From: Agrobacterium tumefaciens
GTDB taxonomy: Bacteria; Pseudomonadota; Alphaproteobacteria; Rhizobiales; Rhizobiaceae
Length of the DNA stretch: 64,000 nt
NCBI GenBank assembly: GCA_025560025.1
Contig: CP048485.1
Location: 1,798,001-1,862,000 of the forward strand
Reading direction: 5' to 3'
Shown: piece by piece, positions 35,491 through 45,592 of the stretch
Position numbering within the stretch: the stretch's first letter is position 1
How the letters are laid out: each line of letters begins with the position of its first letter
Notes under the pieces: generated by a model
The model's database searches: none
What the model was told of the DNA's origin: nothing
The model's input: only the letters and a program-made list of their open reading frames with translations
Program-made: the position numbers and the translations under genes

Positions 35491-37545
35491 TTAGCTGTCG
35501 AGGAAGCTGCGCAGCTTTCTGGAGCGGCTCGGATGCTTCAGCTTGCGCAGCGCCTTCGCTTCGATCTGACGAATACGTTCGCGCGTGACCGAGAACTGCT
35601 GGCCGACTTCTTCCAGCGTATGGTCGGTGTTCATGCCGATGCCGAAACGCATGCGCAGAACACGTTCTTCACGCGGCGTCAGCGACGCCAATACGCGGGT
35701 CGTCGTCTCACGCAGGTTCGCCTGAATGGCGGCATCGATCGGCAGCAGCGCGTTCTTGTCTTCGATGAAGTCACCGAGATGCGAATCCTCTTCGTCACCC
35801 ACGGGAGTTTCGAGCGAGATCGGCTCCTTGGCGATCTTCAGAACCTTGCGCACCTTTTCAAGCGGCATGGCCAGCTTTTCGGCCAGCTCTTCCGGGGTCG
35901 GCTCACGGCCGATCTCGTGCAGCATCTGGCGCGAGGTGCGAACGATCTTGTTGATCGTTTCGATCATATGCACCGGAATACGGATCGTGCGGGCCTGGTC
36001 GGCGATCGAACGGGTGATCGCCTGCCTGATCCACCAGGTCGCATAGGTCGAGAACTTGTAACCACGGCGGTATTCGAACTTGTCGACCGCCTTCATCAGG
36101 CCAATATTGCCTTCCTGAATAAGATCGAGGAACTGCAGGCCACGGTTGGTGTATTTTTTCGCAATCGAGATCACGAGACGCAGGTTGGCCTCAACCATCT
36201 CCTTCTTGGCGATACGCGCTTCGCGCTCACCCTTCTGCACCATCGAGACGATGCGGCGGAATTCGGCGATGGAAATGCCGGTTTCCGTGGAGAGGTTCTG
36301 GATTTCCTGACGGATTTCGCGGATCGTGTTGCTTTCCTCGCGGGCGAATTCCTTCCAGCCGCGGGCGGCCAGATTGGCAATCGACTTCATCCAGTTCGGA
36401 TCGAGTTCCGCACCGTGATACTGCTCGAGGAAGCTGTCGCGCTTGACGCCATAGGATTCGGCAAGGCGCAGCAGACGGCCTTCGTTCTGCATCAGACGTT
36501 TGGAAATGTCGTAAAGCTGCTCGACAAGACTGTCGATACGGTTCTGGTTCAGCGACAGCGACTTGACGGCCGTGATCAGCTGATCCTTCAGTTCCTTGTA
36601 ACGACGCTCCTGACCGGAAGACAGGGTACCTGTGCAGGCAAGGCGCGCCTCAACCTGCTGGTCCTGAAGCTTGCGAAGCTTCTTGTAGGTGTCAGCGATG
36701 GTGTCGAGCGTTTCCATGACCTGCGGGCGCAGTTCGGCTTCCATCGCGGCAAGCGAAAGATTGGACTCGTCGTCGTCCTCTTCTTCCTCTTCCGGCGGCA
36801 GGCCATCGCCGCCCACGTCAGTCACATCCTCGTCGCCGGTCGGCGCGCGAAGCTTGCGGGTCTTTTCCTTCTCTTCAGCGGCCTTGCGGTCCGCCTCGAT
36901 CTTTTCCGGGCTCTGGAACTGCGGCGCCGCCTTGGCTTCCGGGCCGGAATAGGTGGTTTCGAGATCGATGATCTCGCGCAGCAGCGTCGTGCCTTCGTTG
37001 AGTTCGTCGCGCCAGATGATCAGCGCCTGGAATGTCAGCGGGCTTTCGCACAGGCCCGAAATCATAGTTTCGCGGCCGGCCTCGATACGCTTGGCGATGG
37101 CGATTTCGCCCTCGCGCGACAGAAGCTCGACGGAACCCATTTCGCGCAGATACATGCGTACCGGGTCGTCGGTACGGTCGGTCGGTTCTTTCTTCTTTGC
37201 GGTCGCAAGTGCGGTGCCGCCGGAAGGGGCCAGTTCACCACCTTCGGAATCGTCGCTGTCGGAATCGCTGTCGTCGTCGCTCGCGGTCGCCTCTTCGGCA
37301 TCCTCGTCCTCGATCACGTTGATGCCCATATCGGACAGCATCGCCATCGTGTCTTCGATCTGTTCGGAAGTCACCTCTTCGGACGGCAGGACGGAATTCA
37401 GCTCGTCCATCGTCACATAGCCGCGCTTCTTGGCGGCCTTGATCATTTTCTTGACCGCGTCATCCGAAAGATCGAGAAGCGGACCGTCCGTCGCACCGTC
37501 GCGTTCGTTTTCTGCTTCTTCGTTTTCTTTGACTTTGGTTGCCAT
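35491..37545 (-). CDS. rpoD: RNA polymerase primary sigma factor sigma-70
   Basis: 684 residues. Region 1.1 at the N terminus ([21 protein letters not shown]), acidic inserts (about 97-115 and 255-268), region 1.2 [11 protein letters not shown], nonconserved region, region 2 ([39 protein letters not shown], core binding and -10 recognition), region 3 and region 4.2 HTH ([27 protein letters not shown]). It directs transcription of housekeeping genes. Follows dnaG on the same strand, the usual rhizobial macromolecular-synthesis arrangement, with a 394-bp gap that probably holds its own promoters. Confidence 0.98.
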   Translation of the reverse strand: MATKVKENEEAENERDGATDGPLLDLSDDAVKKMIKAAKKRGYVTMDELNSVLPSEEVTSEQIEDTMAMLSDMGINVIEDEDAEEATASDDDSDSDSDDSEGGELAPSGGTALATAKKKEPTDRTDDPVRMYLREMGSVELLSREGEIAIAKRIEAGRETMISGLCESPLTFQALIIWRDELNEGTTLLREIIDLETTYSGPEAKAAPQFQSPEKIEADRKAAEEKEKTRKLRAPTGDEDVTDVGGDGLPPEEEEEDDDESNLSLAAMEAELRPQVMETLDTIADTYKKLRKLQDQQVEARLACTGTLSSGQERRYKELKDQLITAVKSLSLNQNRIDSLVEQLYDISKRLMQNEGRLLRLAESYGVKRDSFLEQYHGAELDPNWMKSIANLAARGWKEFAREESNTIREIRQEIQNLSTETGISIAEFRRIVSMVQKGEREARIAKKEMVEANLRLVISIAKKYTNRGLQFLDLIQEGNIGLMKAVDKFEYRRGYKFSTYATWWIRQAITRSIADQARTIRIPVHMIETINKIVRTSRQMLHEIGREPTPEELAEKLAMPLEKVRKVLKIAKEPISLETPVGDEEDSHLGDFIEDKNALLPIDAAIQANLRETTTRVLASLTPREERVLRMRFGIGMNTDHTLEEVGQQFSVTRERIRQIEAKALRKLKHPSRSRKLRSFLDS

Positions 37546-37939
37546 CTATCTCGTCGCTTTCCCTGACGCTAACACCTGTTCCGCCGCATCGCCGTCCGCC
37601 CCTTGAGCATCCGGCGCATTGCCGCGAATCACTGTCAGACACCTAACGGAGTGATCTTTAATTGCCGATTAACCACGGCAGCCTCAGGCAGAATGCAAAG
37701 ACAGTGCACCCGGAAATGCTTGCTCATGCAATTTCTATCCGCCAAGGCTCATTCCACCTTACTTTTCCTGAAATGGTGATTCCCGCTATTTCCCGTCGCG
37801 TCAAGCCTTTAGGGGCGAGACAGCCAAGGAAATTCGTAAAAAAGGCCGCATTTTGCGGGTTATCACCAGACTACCCCCTATTTAGGACGCCTGCCGCAAA
37901 AGGCAACCCCACACGCCTTTCAATTATTCCCGACCGCCC
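37546..37939 (-). promoter_or_regulatory. dnaG-rpoD intergenic region
   Basis: A short hairpin CCGCA/TGCGG with a T-run on the minus strand (37838-37858) may terminate dnaG transcripts partially. A GGCTTGAC element (minus strand, near 37800-37807) could be a -35 for rpoD. No gene seen. Confidence 0.45.
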
Positions 37940-39925
37940 CTACCCATGGCCGAAGGCAGGCCCCTTCACCCGCCCGGACATGACCCCGAAACCGTCGATA
38001 ATCGCCTCCTGATTTTCCATGCGGCCGATTTCAAGCTGCACTTCGGCCAGCGCCCGCACCAGAAGTGTGCCGCGCTCGTCATCCGTCGCCTCGGCGATTT
38101 CCCGTTCCAGCTCCCGTTTTTGCCAGAGCAGGGATTTCGTCCTCTTATGCAGCGAAAGCGCCTGCACATATCCTTCCCGCGCATCCTCCATTGCCGCCTG
38201 TTCGGTGGCCGTCCACAGCCGGGCATTGCGCACCTGCTGGTCCATGGTCTTCAGCAGCACTTCGAAACCCTGCTGCGACAGGCGTTCGATCAGGCCAGCC
38301 CGTGATATGTCGGCAGCACTTTCCGCCGCAAAGGTCAGCACCGTCGACCACAGCCGTTGCAGATCGCGGTTCTCGTAATCAATGGCGGCGATCTCGTCAT
38401 ATTCCTCGAGCAGAAGTTCGGGATGATTGACGATGGTAATGGCAAGGACGCTTTCCCTCAGCGACGGTTTTGTCTGGTGTCCCTTGACCAGACCGGATTG
38501 CGCCAGCCGGTCAGAAATGCTGCTGGCCGGTGTGCCCATGGCCCCGCCTCTTCCAGAAGCGTTTCGCTGGAAACCGCGCCCGCCTCCCTGGCCGCCGTCC
38601 CGTCGAAAATTCCCGCCCTGCGCCCCAGACGGTTGAAAACGCGGCTGGAAGAAGCCATTCAACCTGTCGCGCATATCCTGCTGGTAAAAACGCCGCACCG
38701 CCTCGTCACCGATGACGGCAACGATCTGTCGCAGGCGGCTTTCAAGCTGGGCGCGCTTTTCCGGCGTGTCGAAGGTGACACCGGCGGTCTCCCGGCTCCA
38801 GATCATCGCGGCGAGCGGCTTTGCTTCCGAAAGCACCCGGTCAAACGGCGCGCGCCCCTCCAGCCGCACGAGATCGTCCGGGTCCTTGCCGTCAGGCAGA
38901 AGCGCGAAGCTCACCGAACGGTCCGGCTTGATATGCGGCAGGGCCAGATCCGCCGCGCGATTGGCGGCGCGAATGCCCGCACCATCGCCATCAAAGCAGA
39001 GGATCGGCTGCGGTGACATCTTCCAGAGGAGATCGAGCTGGCTTTCCGTCAGCGCCGTGCCGAGCGGCGCGACAGCATTTTCGACACCGGCCTGATAGAG
39101 CGCGATGACATCCATATAACCTTCAACGGCGATCACCGAACCGCCGGCCGCCTGCGAGGCACGCCGGGCACGGGCGAAATTGTAGAGAACATTGCCCTTG
39201 TGAAAAAGTTCGGTCTCGTTGGAATTCAGATATTTCGCCACCGCATCCGCCGCCATGGCGCGGCCGCCAAAGGCGATCACCTTTTCGCGTGACGACAGGA
39301 TCGGGAACATGATGCGGTCGCGGAAGCGGTCGTAGGAGACGGGCACATTTTCATGCACCACCAGCCCGCAGGCTTCCATCTGTTCCCGCGACACGCCTTT
39401 GCTTGCCAGATGCTCTTTCAGCGCATTGCGGCTATCAGGCGCAAAACCGAGCCGGAAGGTCTCGATGGTGCGCCCGGTCAGCCCACGATCACGCAGATAG
39501 GCCCGCGCCCGCGCGCCCAGCGCCGTCTGCAGCTGGTCCTGAAAGAACAGCGTCGCCATTTCCATGACGTCCTGAAGCGAGGTGCGCTCACGCTCACGCT
39601 TTTCCGCCTGCGGATCGGGCTGCGGCATCGCGATGCCTGCCATGTCGGCGACCTGCTGCACAGCCTCTGGAAAACTCAGTCCTTCGAGTTCCGTCAGAAA
39701 CCGGAAATGATCGCCGGAAACACCGCAGCCAAAGCAATGATAGCGCCCCTTGCGGTCCTCACAATGGAAACTGGGACTTTTCTCGCCGTGGAACGGGCAG
39801 CAGGCCCAATAATCACCGCGTGACGTATTCGTCTTCTTCTTGTCCCAGGACACACGTCGGCCAATCACATCGGAGATGTGCACGCGGTCGCGTATCTCAT
39901 CGAGAAAAGAATTGGAAAAGCGCAT
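37940..39925 (-). CDS. dnaG: DNA primase
   Basis: 661 residues. N-terminal CHC2-type zinc finger (CCPFHGEKSPSFHC and CFGCGVSGD, about 41-71), catalytic TOPRIM core (VIAFGGRAM, VIAVEGYMDVIAL about 265, CFDGDGAGIRAA about 308) and a Gly/Arg-rich linker (about 435-470) before the C-terminal DnaB-interaction domain. It makes RNA primers for replication. The Gly/Arg-rich linker is characteristic of alphaproteobacterial primases. Confidence 0.97.
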   Translation of the reverse strand: MRFSNSFLDEIRDRVHISDVIGRRVSWDKKKTNTSRGDYWACCPFHGEKSPSFHCEDRKGRYHCFGCGVSGDHFRFLTELEGLSFPEAVQQVADMAGIAMPQPDPQAEKRERERTSLQDVMEMATLFFQDQLQTALGARARAYLRDRGLTGRTIETFRLGFAPDSRNALKEHLASKGVSREQMEACGLVVHENVPVSYDRFRDRIMFPILSSREKVIAFGGRAMAADAVAKYLNSNETELFHKGNVLYNFARARRASQAAGGSVIAVEGYMDVIALYQAGVENAVAPLGTALTESQLDLLWKMSPQPILCFDGDGAGIRAANRAADLALPHIKPDRSVSFALLPDGKDPDDLVRLEGRAPFDRVLSEAKPLAAMIWSRETAGVTFDTPEKRAQLESRLRQIVAVIGDEAVRRFYQQDMRDRLNGFFQPRFQPSGAQGGNFRRDGGQGGGRGFQRNASGRGGAMGTPASSISDRLAQSGLVKGHQTKPSLRESVLAITIVNHPELLLEEYDEIAAIDYENRDLQRLWSTVLTFAAESAADISRAGLIERLSQQGFEVLLKTMDQQVRNARLWTATEQAAMEDAREGYVQALSLHKRTKSLLWQKRELEREIAEATDDERGTLLVRALAEVQLEIGRMENQEAIIDGFGVMSGRVKGPAFGHG

Positions 39926-40019
39926 GGGTTACCCGTTTGAGGCCAGTCTTTCATATAAGCGCAGAACGGCCGCAATACAAAATGGATAGGTAAAGAATAC
40001 CCACTATTCACAGGCGGCG

Positions 40020-40050
40020 TTGACATTAATGTATATACAGACGAATATAC
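40020..40050 (+). promoter_or_regulatory. brnTA promoter with palindromic operator
   Basis: -35 TTGACA (40020-40025) and -10-like GAATAT (40043-40048), 17 bp apart. The inverted repeat GTATAT-N8-ATATAC (40031-40050) overlaps spacer and -10, where the ribbon-helix-helix antitoxin BrnA could autorepress. Confidence 0.7.
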
Positions 40051-40099
40051 GCGAGCCGCACATGAGTGCCTTTGAACTGGAATCGGTTTCAGGCGGCTC

Positions 40100-40393
40100 A
40101 TGGACATTGTGACGAGAGATTTCATTTCCTTTGAATGGGATGAAAACAAGCGGCTGATTAACATTCAGAAGCACGGTATCGACTTTCCGAGGGCGGCAAG
40201 AGCGCTTTCGCAACCGCATCTGGAAAGTCGCTCCGATCAAAACGGAGAGAGTCGCATTCTGGCGATATGCCCGGAAACAGACGATCTGATCGCAATTATC
40301 TATACGATGCGGGGAGATATCTGCCGGATCATATCAGCGCGGGCGACGAGGAAAAATGAGCGAAGAACGTATCGTCAGATATTCTCTGGATGA
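40100..40393 (+). CDS. brnT: BrnT-family toxin (type II toxin-antitoxin, DUF497)
   Basis: 97 residues with the BrnT pattern: FEWDENKRLINIQKHGIDFPRAA at the N terminus and CRIISARATRKNERRTY at the C terminus. BrnT is a small RelE-like RNA-degrading toxin that stops translation. The toxin gene precedes and overlaps the antitoxin gene by 38 nt, the usual brnTA order. Confidence 0.9.
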   Translation: MDIVTRDFISFEWDENKRLINIQKHGIDFPRAARALSQPHLESRSDQNGESRILAICPETDDLIAIIYTMRGDICRIISARATRKNERRTYRQIFSG

Positions 40394-40685
40394 GATCCGG
40401 GAAAAGATCGCCAAGGGCGAAGATCGAACCGACTGGGCGCGTGTCGATGCCATGACCGACGAGGATATCGAACGCGCCACACGCGACGATCCGGACTGGG
40501 CAGGCTTCGACGATATCGACTGGTCGAAGGCTGAAGTCGTTTTTCCGACAGCCAAACAATCCATTTCCATCCGCGTTGATCAGGATGTGGTGGACTTCTT
40601 CAAGTCCACCGGAAAAGGCTATCAGACACGCATGAATGCGGTCCTGCGCCATTATGTGCATGAGCAGAAAAAACGGCAGGGCTGA
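40356..40685 (+). CDS. brnA: BrnA-family antitoxin
   Basis: 109 residues. The N-terminal half is acidic (DEDIERATRDDPDWAGFDDIDWS) and likely wraps BrnT; the C-terminal half is a ribbon-helix-helix DNA-binding domain (KQSISIRVDQDVVDFFKSTGKGYQTRMNAVLRHYV). It neutralises BrnT and should repress the operon through the palindrome at 40031-40050. Overlap of 38 nt with brnT favours coupled synthesis. Confidence 0.9.
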   Translation: MSEERIVRYSLDEIREKIAKGEDRTDWARVDAMTDEDIERATRDDPDWAGFDDIDWSKAEVVFPTAKQSISIRVDQDVVDFFKSTGKGYQTRMNAVLRHYVHEQKKRQG

Positions 40686-40910
40686 AGGCAGCAAATCGCC
40701 ATCGCGCCTGCTTCCGGCAAATTTGTGGCAGTGCACCATCACCAAAAATTATGTTTTTGTAATTTGAGCCGCCCGCTGCGGCAATGTAAAAACATACCTG
40801 AAGGCAGTGCTTGATCTCCGCATAAATCTGCCGACGCCCGCAGGCACGTCCCCCGAAAAAAGCCTGTGAAGGACCGCATTTTGATCCGCCGGAATGCGCT
40901 TTCGTCGGCA

Positions 40911-40946
40911 GAAAAAAGGCAGGGTAGCCATGGCTACCCTGCCTTT
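40911..40946 (-). terminator. Terminator of the GNAT gene (perfect 32-bp palindrome)
   Basis: Positions 40915-40946 are a perfect palindrome centred on CCATGG (half-site AAAGGCAGGGTAGCCA), followed on the minus strand by a run of T. The remainder of 40686-41011 contains no gene I can support. Confidence 0.85.
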
Positions 40947-41011
40947 ACTTTTCTCAACATGCGGAAGCATCCGTTTGCAGTCCTTCGGTGCCAGACTAGC
41001 AATGCTCCGTC

Positions 41012-41521
41012 CTATGCCGCGACATGAAATCGGATGATGGCGCCATTCCATTCGGGACGATCCCAGTCCAACTCGGACATGCTGTTTTCAACCGCACTTT
41101 TGCGGATCGCACCTTGCCAGAATCTCAGTGCAGCAACGTTCTTTCTGGCGACAGCGACCTCCCAGGCTCCCGGATGCTGTTGAAAAAGTCTTTGCGCCGC
41201 AATCAGCCCAAATCCCTGACCACGATACTTACGCACGATGAAGAACTCGGCGACGGAATAGTCGGTAGGCAACGTCGAATGGCTCGCGTCATTTATGAGT
41301 GCAAAGCCAACAGGTCTTTCATCTGCCTTTAACAAGAAGGCCGACCAGTGAGGACGATCGAAATAAGCATCGAGTGGATAGTCGGGAAATCGGCCATTTT
41401 GCTCAAGTTCCCCACGCGGCGTCCCCGCCCAGAACTGGGAAAAATCATGCGTATATAACTGCATCAGGTTTTGGAAAACGGATGCATCGGCTGGCGATGC
41501 TACATCGAGGCTGAAATTCAA
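41012..41521 (-). CDS. GNAT-family N-acetyltransferase
   Basis: 169 residues. The acetyl-CoA pyrophosphate loop is VRKYRGQGFGLIAAQRLF (RGQGFG, about 97-102) preceded by the beta-4 strand VAEFFIV and followed by WEVAVARKNVAALRFWQ (about 120-136), a typical GNAT C-terminal pattern. Substrate unknown. TTG start with ACGGAG seven nt upstream. Stands alone, terminated by the large palindrome. Confidence 0.85.
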   Translation of the reverse strand: MNFSLDVASPADASVFQNLMQLYTHDFSQFWAGTPRGELEQNGRFPDYPLDAYFDRPHWSAFLLKADERPVGFALINDASHSTLPTDYSVAEFFIVRKYRGQGFGLIAAQRLFQQHPGAWEVAVARKNVAALRFWQGAIRKSAVENSMSELDWDRPEWNGAIIRFHVAA

Positions 41522-41687
41522 AAAAGTGCTCCGTTATTGATGTCCTGCGCCGAGGAGGCCTTACGGGATGTGACAGGCAGAAGGCGCTATCGCGATGCCC
41601 CTTTGACGCGTCCGGACCGGGTTCTACGCGGCCCTTGATACCTGCGCATGACAGCATTTGATCTGCCGCGATATATCGTCGTCAGCA

Positions 41688-41725
41688 CAAAAAAGGCGGG
41701 GCACCTGTGGCTGCCCCGCCTTTAA
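41688..41725 (-). terminator. Terminator of the YqeY gene
   Basis: AAAGGCGGGGCA/TGCCCCGCCTTT (41694-41705, 41714-41725) with an 8-nt loop and T-run on the minus strand. Confidence 0.9.
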
Positions 41726-41761
41726 TTCTTCTGAATGGCAAAAGCCCGCTTCAGCAAATCC

Positions 41762-42214
41762 TTACTTCAACAGATCCTTGACGACGCCGGAGGCCTTCGC
41801 GAAGTCGATCTGGCCGGGATAGCGTTCCTTCAGCGCATTCATGCATTTGCCCATGTCACGCAGGCCGGACGCGCCGGTCTCGCTGATGACGGCCTGGCAC
41901 AGTTCGCGTACCTTCTCTGCCGGAATCTCTTCCGGCATGAATTCCTTGATGATGACGATTTCCTCGCGTTCCTGAGCGGCAAGCTCGGGCCGGCCGGCGC
42001 CGTCATAGATGCTGGCGGACTCTTCCCGCTGCTTCACCATCTTGGTCAGAATCTGCATGATATCCTCATCGCTGACGGGATCCTTGCCCACGCCGCGATT
42101 GGCAATGTCACGGTCCTTGATGGCCGTCTGGATGAGGCGCACGGTCGATGTGCGGCGCGCATCACGAGCCTTCAGCGATTCCTTCAAAGTATTTGCGAAT
42201 ACATCGCGCAGCAT
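41762..42214 (-). CDS. GatB/YqeY-domain protein
   Basis: 150 residues, normal for YqeY. Conserved LKESLKARDARRTSTVRLIQTAIKDRDI near the N terminus and GQIDFAKASGVVKDLL at the end. The domain resembles the tRNA-binding C-terminal part of the GatB amidotransferase subunit; its role as a free protein is unsettled. ATG 42214 with AAGGAG upstream; the frame upstream to 42301 is not used. In Rhizobiales it commonly lies divergent to carA, as here. Confidence 0.9.
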   Translation of the reverse strand: MLRDVFANTLKESLKARDARRTSTVRLIQTAIKDRDIANRGVGKDPVSDEDIMQILTKMVKQREESASIYDGAGRPELAAQEREEIVIIKEFMPEEIPAEKVRELCQAVISETGASGLRDMGKCMNALKERYPGQIDFAKASGVVKDLLK

Positions 42215-42549
42215 TTCTTTTTCTCCTTGGGAAAGCGCATTCCGCAGCTTCTTCATACGGAAACTTTCCACCTTATTTTTCGCAACGACATAAACGAGCA
42301 AACCCGCTCAAGCAAATCAAATGCATAAGCCCTTGAATGTACGAAGGTTTAATTCCGCGTAAATCTTGAGCCTGCGGTTGACCGCTTGGGCAGCTTTCGT
42401 TATTTTCCGGCACCTGCACGAGATTTTAACGAAGGGTCGGAACGCGAGTTTATCGCGCGCCCCTTTATGTCACGAAGCCTGCGACAAAAATGGCCCCTTA
42501 CCCCCTGCCTTTCAAGAGGCGGGGTGCGAAGCGGCAGAAACGGAACGAG
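42215..42549. promoter_or_regulatory. Divergent yqeY-carA intergenic region
   Basis: 335 bp. Just before carA an ACCCC...GCC/GGC-GGGGT hairpin (42500-42525) lies about 25 nt upstream of ATG 42550 and could affect translation or pyrimidine control. No leader peptide or riboswitch recognised. Confidence 0.4.
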
Positions 42550-43755
42550 ATGACCGAGACAGCGCCCTGGACTACCCGCAAACCGACCGCAATGCTTGTT
42601 CTTGCCGATGGCACGGTGATTGAAGGAACGGGTATCGGCGCAACCGGCAAGGTACAGGCCGAAGTCTGTTTCAACACGGCGCTGACGGGTTACGAAGAAA
42701 TCCTCACCGATCCCTCCTATCTCGGCCAGATCGTCACCTTCACCTTCCCGCATATCGGCAATGTCGGCACAAACGAGGAAGACATTGAAGACCTGACCCC
42801 CGCCGCCCGCCGTGGCGCCGTCGGCGTCATCTTCAAGGCCGACATCACCGACCCGTCGAACTTCCGCGCCGTCAAGCATCTGGACGCCTGGCTGAAGGCC
42901 CGCGGCGTCATTGGCCTCTGCGGCATCGACACGCGCGCGCTGACGGCATGGATTCGCGAAAACGGCGCGCCGAACGCGGTGATCGCCCATGACCCGAACG
43001 GCGTCTTCGACATCGAGGCGCTGAAGGCGGAAGCAAAGGCATGGAGCGGCCTTGTCGGCCTCGACCTCGCCATCGAAGCCACCTCCGGTCAGTCCTCCAC
43101 CTGGACGGAAACGCCGTGGGTCTGGAACAAGGGCTACGGCACGCTCGGCGAAGCCGATGCGAAATATCACGTCGTCTGCGTGGATTTTGGCGTCAAGCGC
43201 AACATCCTGCGCCTCTTCGCCGGTCTCGATTGCAAGGTAACTGTGGTTCCGGCCCAGACTTCGGCCGAAGACATTTTGGCGCTAAAGCCGGATGGCGTGT
43301 TCCTCTCCAACGGCCCCGGAGACCCGGCCGCGACAGGCGAATATGCCGTGCCCGTCATCCAGAACCTCATCAAGAGCGAACTGCCGATCTTCGGCATCTG
43401 CCTTGGTCACCAGATGCTCGGCCTCGCCGTCGGCGCAAAGACCGAAAAGATGCATCAGGGCCATCACGGCGCGAACCACCCGGTCAAGGACTTCACCACC
43501 GGCAAGGTTGAAATCGTCTCCATGAACCACGGCTTTGCAGTCGACACCAAGTCGCTGCCGGATGGCGTCGAAGAAACCCACATCTCGCTGTTCGATGGCA
43601 CCAATTGTGGCCTGCGCATCATCGGCAAGCCGGTCTTCTCCGTCCAGCATCACCCGGAAGCATCGCCCGGCCCGCAGGACAGCCACTACCTCTTCCGCCG
43701 CTTCGTCAACCTGCTGCGCGAGAGACAGGGCGAAGCAGCGCTCGCCGAGCGCTGA
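42550..43755 (+). CDS. carA: Carbamoyl-phosphate synthase small (glutaminase) subunit
   Basis: 401 residues. N-terminal CPSase domain (VLADGTVIEGTGIGATG, VCFNTALTGYEEILTDPSYLGQIV) and C-terminal class I glutamine amidotransferase domain (catalytic Cys in PIFGICLGHQMLG, His-Glu in SVQHHPEASPG). It supplies ammonia to CarB for arginine and pyrimidine synthesis. ATG 42550 preceded by GGAACGAG; the open frame to 42490 is not used. carB lies 7.3 kb downstream, separated by seven or so unrelated genes. Confidence 0.97.
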   Translation: MTETAPWTTRKPTAMLVLADGTVIEGTGIGATGKVQAEVCFNTALTGYEEILTDPSYLGQIVTFTFPHIGNVGTNEEDIEDLTPAARRGAVGVIFKADITDPSNFRAVKHLDAWLKARGVIGLCGIDTRALTAWIRENGAPNAVIAHDPNGVFDIEALKAEAKAWSGLVGLDLAIEATSGQSSTWTETPWVWNKGYGTLGEADAKYHVVCVDFGVKRNILRLFAGLDCKVTVVPAQTSAEDILALKPDGVFLSNGPGDPAATGEYAVPVIQNLIKSELPIFGICLGHQMLGLAVGAKTEKMHQGHHGANHPVKDFTTGKVEIVSMNHGFAVDTKSLPDGVEETHISLFDGTNCGLRIIGKPVFSVQHHPEASPGPQDSHYLFRRFVNLLRERQGEAALAER

Positions 43756-43774
43756 TAGGCCGTCCCCATACTCC

Positions 43775-43822
43775 ACGTCATCCTCAGGCTTGACCAGAGG
43801 ATCCATCGAGACCGGGATGACC
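43775..43822 (+). repeat. Single-hairpin Rhizobiales palindrome
   Basis: GTCATCCTCAGGCTTGACCAGAGGATCC followed by GACCGGGATGACC, a short version of the gtcatcctc-ggcttgacc-gaggatcc element common in agrobacterial intergenic DNA. Confidence 0.55.
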
Positions 43823-43855
43823 AGAGTTACATGTAAGAATCATCACGGCCCGCTA

Positions 43856-45253
43856 TCAGCGGGCCGTTCGCATTTCACGCTTCACCAGAATGACGAAACG
43901 CACGGTCAGGAGAACGGCTGCCGTCGAAAGGCCGATCACGAAACCGAACCAGACGCCCCGCCCGCCAAAGCCGAGCGGAAAGGCCATGGTCCAGGCAAGC
44001 GCCAGCCCGATCGGCCAATAGGAAATCAGCGCCAGCATCGCCGGAATGCGCGCATCCTTCAATCCGCGCAGCAAGCCCGCGGTGACGGCCTGAATGCCAT
44101 CGACCAGCTGGAAGATGCCGGCAATCACCACCAGGCTGCTGGCATAGGCAAGCACTTCCGCCGCTTCCGGCAGTTTCGCATCAAGGAACCATTTCGCCAG
44201 GAATTCCGGAACCGCCGCAAACAGGATGCCGCCGCAAACTGCAATGCCGCACGCAATCGCATAGACCATGATGGAAGCGCGAACGAGGTTTTTGAAATCG
44301 CCCTGGCCGCGCGCTATTCCCACCCGAACGGTTGCGGCCTGCGCCAGACCAAGCGGGATCATGAAGGCGATGGACGCAAGCTGCAGGGCAATGCCGTGCG
44401 CCGCCAGCTGCACGGTGCCGATCTGTCCCATCAGAATGGAAGCGGCGGCAAACAGCGTCACTTCGGCAAGGATGGTGATGCCGATCGGCAGGCCGAGGCG
44501 CAGCACTTCGAACAGCGCATGCCAGTCCGGCCGCCAGAAGCGCACGAACAGCTCGTATTTTTTCGTTTCCTCACGCGTCTGCACGTAAGCGACAATGAAG
44601 ATGAAGCTGAAGGCATTGACGATGACGGCAACGACGGCAGCACCATTCATGCCCATTGCCGGCAATCCGAAATGGCCGAACACCAGCGCATAGGCGAGCA
44701 CGCCATTCATCAACAGCATGATGATGGTGACATAAAGAATGATGCCCGCACGGCCGATGGCACTGACAAGTCCGCGCAGCACATAGAAAAGCAGCGCCGG
44801 CAGAAGGCCGAATTTGGCGATGGCGAGATAGTGGCCGGTCAGCGCTGCGACATCAGGGTTCTGCCCGAGATAGATCAGGATGCGCTCGGCATTGAAGAAT
44901 ATCGGCAAAGCGAGCACCCAGTAGGCGATCGCCACCCACATGCCCATGCGCAGCGAGCGGCGGGCCGCCGTCGCATCCCCCTGTCCGTAGGCCTGCGCCA
45001 CCATCGGCACCACGGCCACGGAAAATCCCGAGCCGAAAATGAAAACGACGAAGAAGAACTGCCCGGCCAGCACCATGGCCGCGAGCTTTTCGGCACCCAG
45101 CTGGCCGACGATGACCATGTCAGTGGTATGGATGCCAAGCTGCGCGAGCTGCGCACCGATAAGCGGAATTCCCAGCGCAAGCGTAGCCCTGAAATGCGAA
45201 AGCCACGACCCCGATCCGGTGGGAACGGTTTCTGCAACAACCGACGAAGACAT
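43856..45253 (-). CDS. MATE-family multidrug efflux protein (NorM-like)
   Basis: 465 residues, about 12 membrane segments in two similar halves. Conserved IPLIGAQLAQLGIHTTDMVIVGQLG in TM1 and MPLGLAQAATVRVG-like IPLGLAQAATVRVGIARGQG in TM7, typical of NorM-type sodium- or proton-driven drug exporters. Start ATG 45253. Single gene; 270 bp of divergent spacer separates it from the chemoreceptor. Confidence 0.9.
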   Translation of the reverse strand: MSSSVVAETVPTGSGSWLSHFRATLALGIPLIGAQLAQLGIHTTDMVIVGQLGAEKLAAMVLAGQFFFVVFIFGSGFSVAVVPMVAQAYGQGDATAARRSLRMGMWVAIAYWVLALPIFFNAERILIYLGQNPDVAALTGHYLAIAKFGLLPALLFYVLRGLVSAIGRAGIILYVTIIMLLMNGVLAYALVFGHFGLPAMGMNGAAVVAVIVNAFSFIFIVAYVQTREETKKYELFVRFWRPDWHALFEVLRLGLPIGITILAEVTLFAAASILMGQIGTVQLAAHGIALQLASIAFMIPLGLAQAATVRVGIARGQGDFKNLVRASIMVYAIACGIAVCGGILFAAVPEFLAKWFLDAKLPEAAEVLAYASSLVVIAGIFQLVDGIQAVTAGLLRGLKDARIPAMLALISYWPIGLALAWTMAFPLGFGGRGVWFGFVIGLSTAAVLLTVRFVILVKREMRTAR

Positions 45254-45592
45254 TGTAATTCACCTGAATTTTGGCCGTTGCCCGCGAATTGCGCAACGGC
45301 AGCAGGTCGATGAATAAAATATTCCCCTCCTGCACGCAACCTTTGCGGATCAATGATCAAAATTTACGCAAATGGCCGTCCTAGGTGCGACATCCGTTCA
45401 AGATCGGCCGAAACGGCATGACATAAAACAAATTTAGCCGAATTTTACCATTTCACTTTACCCATTAGAACATCGCGAAGTTCTTTAAAATCATAAGCTG
45501 CATGACGCAGAATATTCCCGCCATTGAGGCATGTCTTTCCCATCATTATCCAAGATGAACCGAACGGGCATCTGGTTCCAAGGACGTGTAGC

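Noticed and set aside
35533..37566. 677-codon open frame antisense to rpoD
   Set aside because: Shadow frame; rpoD motifs are complete on the minus strand.
40100..40685. BrnTA as evidence of a mobile island
   Set aside because: No integrase, transposase or direct repeats around it; base composition is similar to the flanks.
43535..45313. 592-codon frame overlapping carA end and antisense to the MATE gene
   Set aside because: Protein composition lacks membrane or domain features, while MATE on the other strand has about 12 helices.
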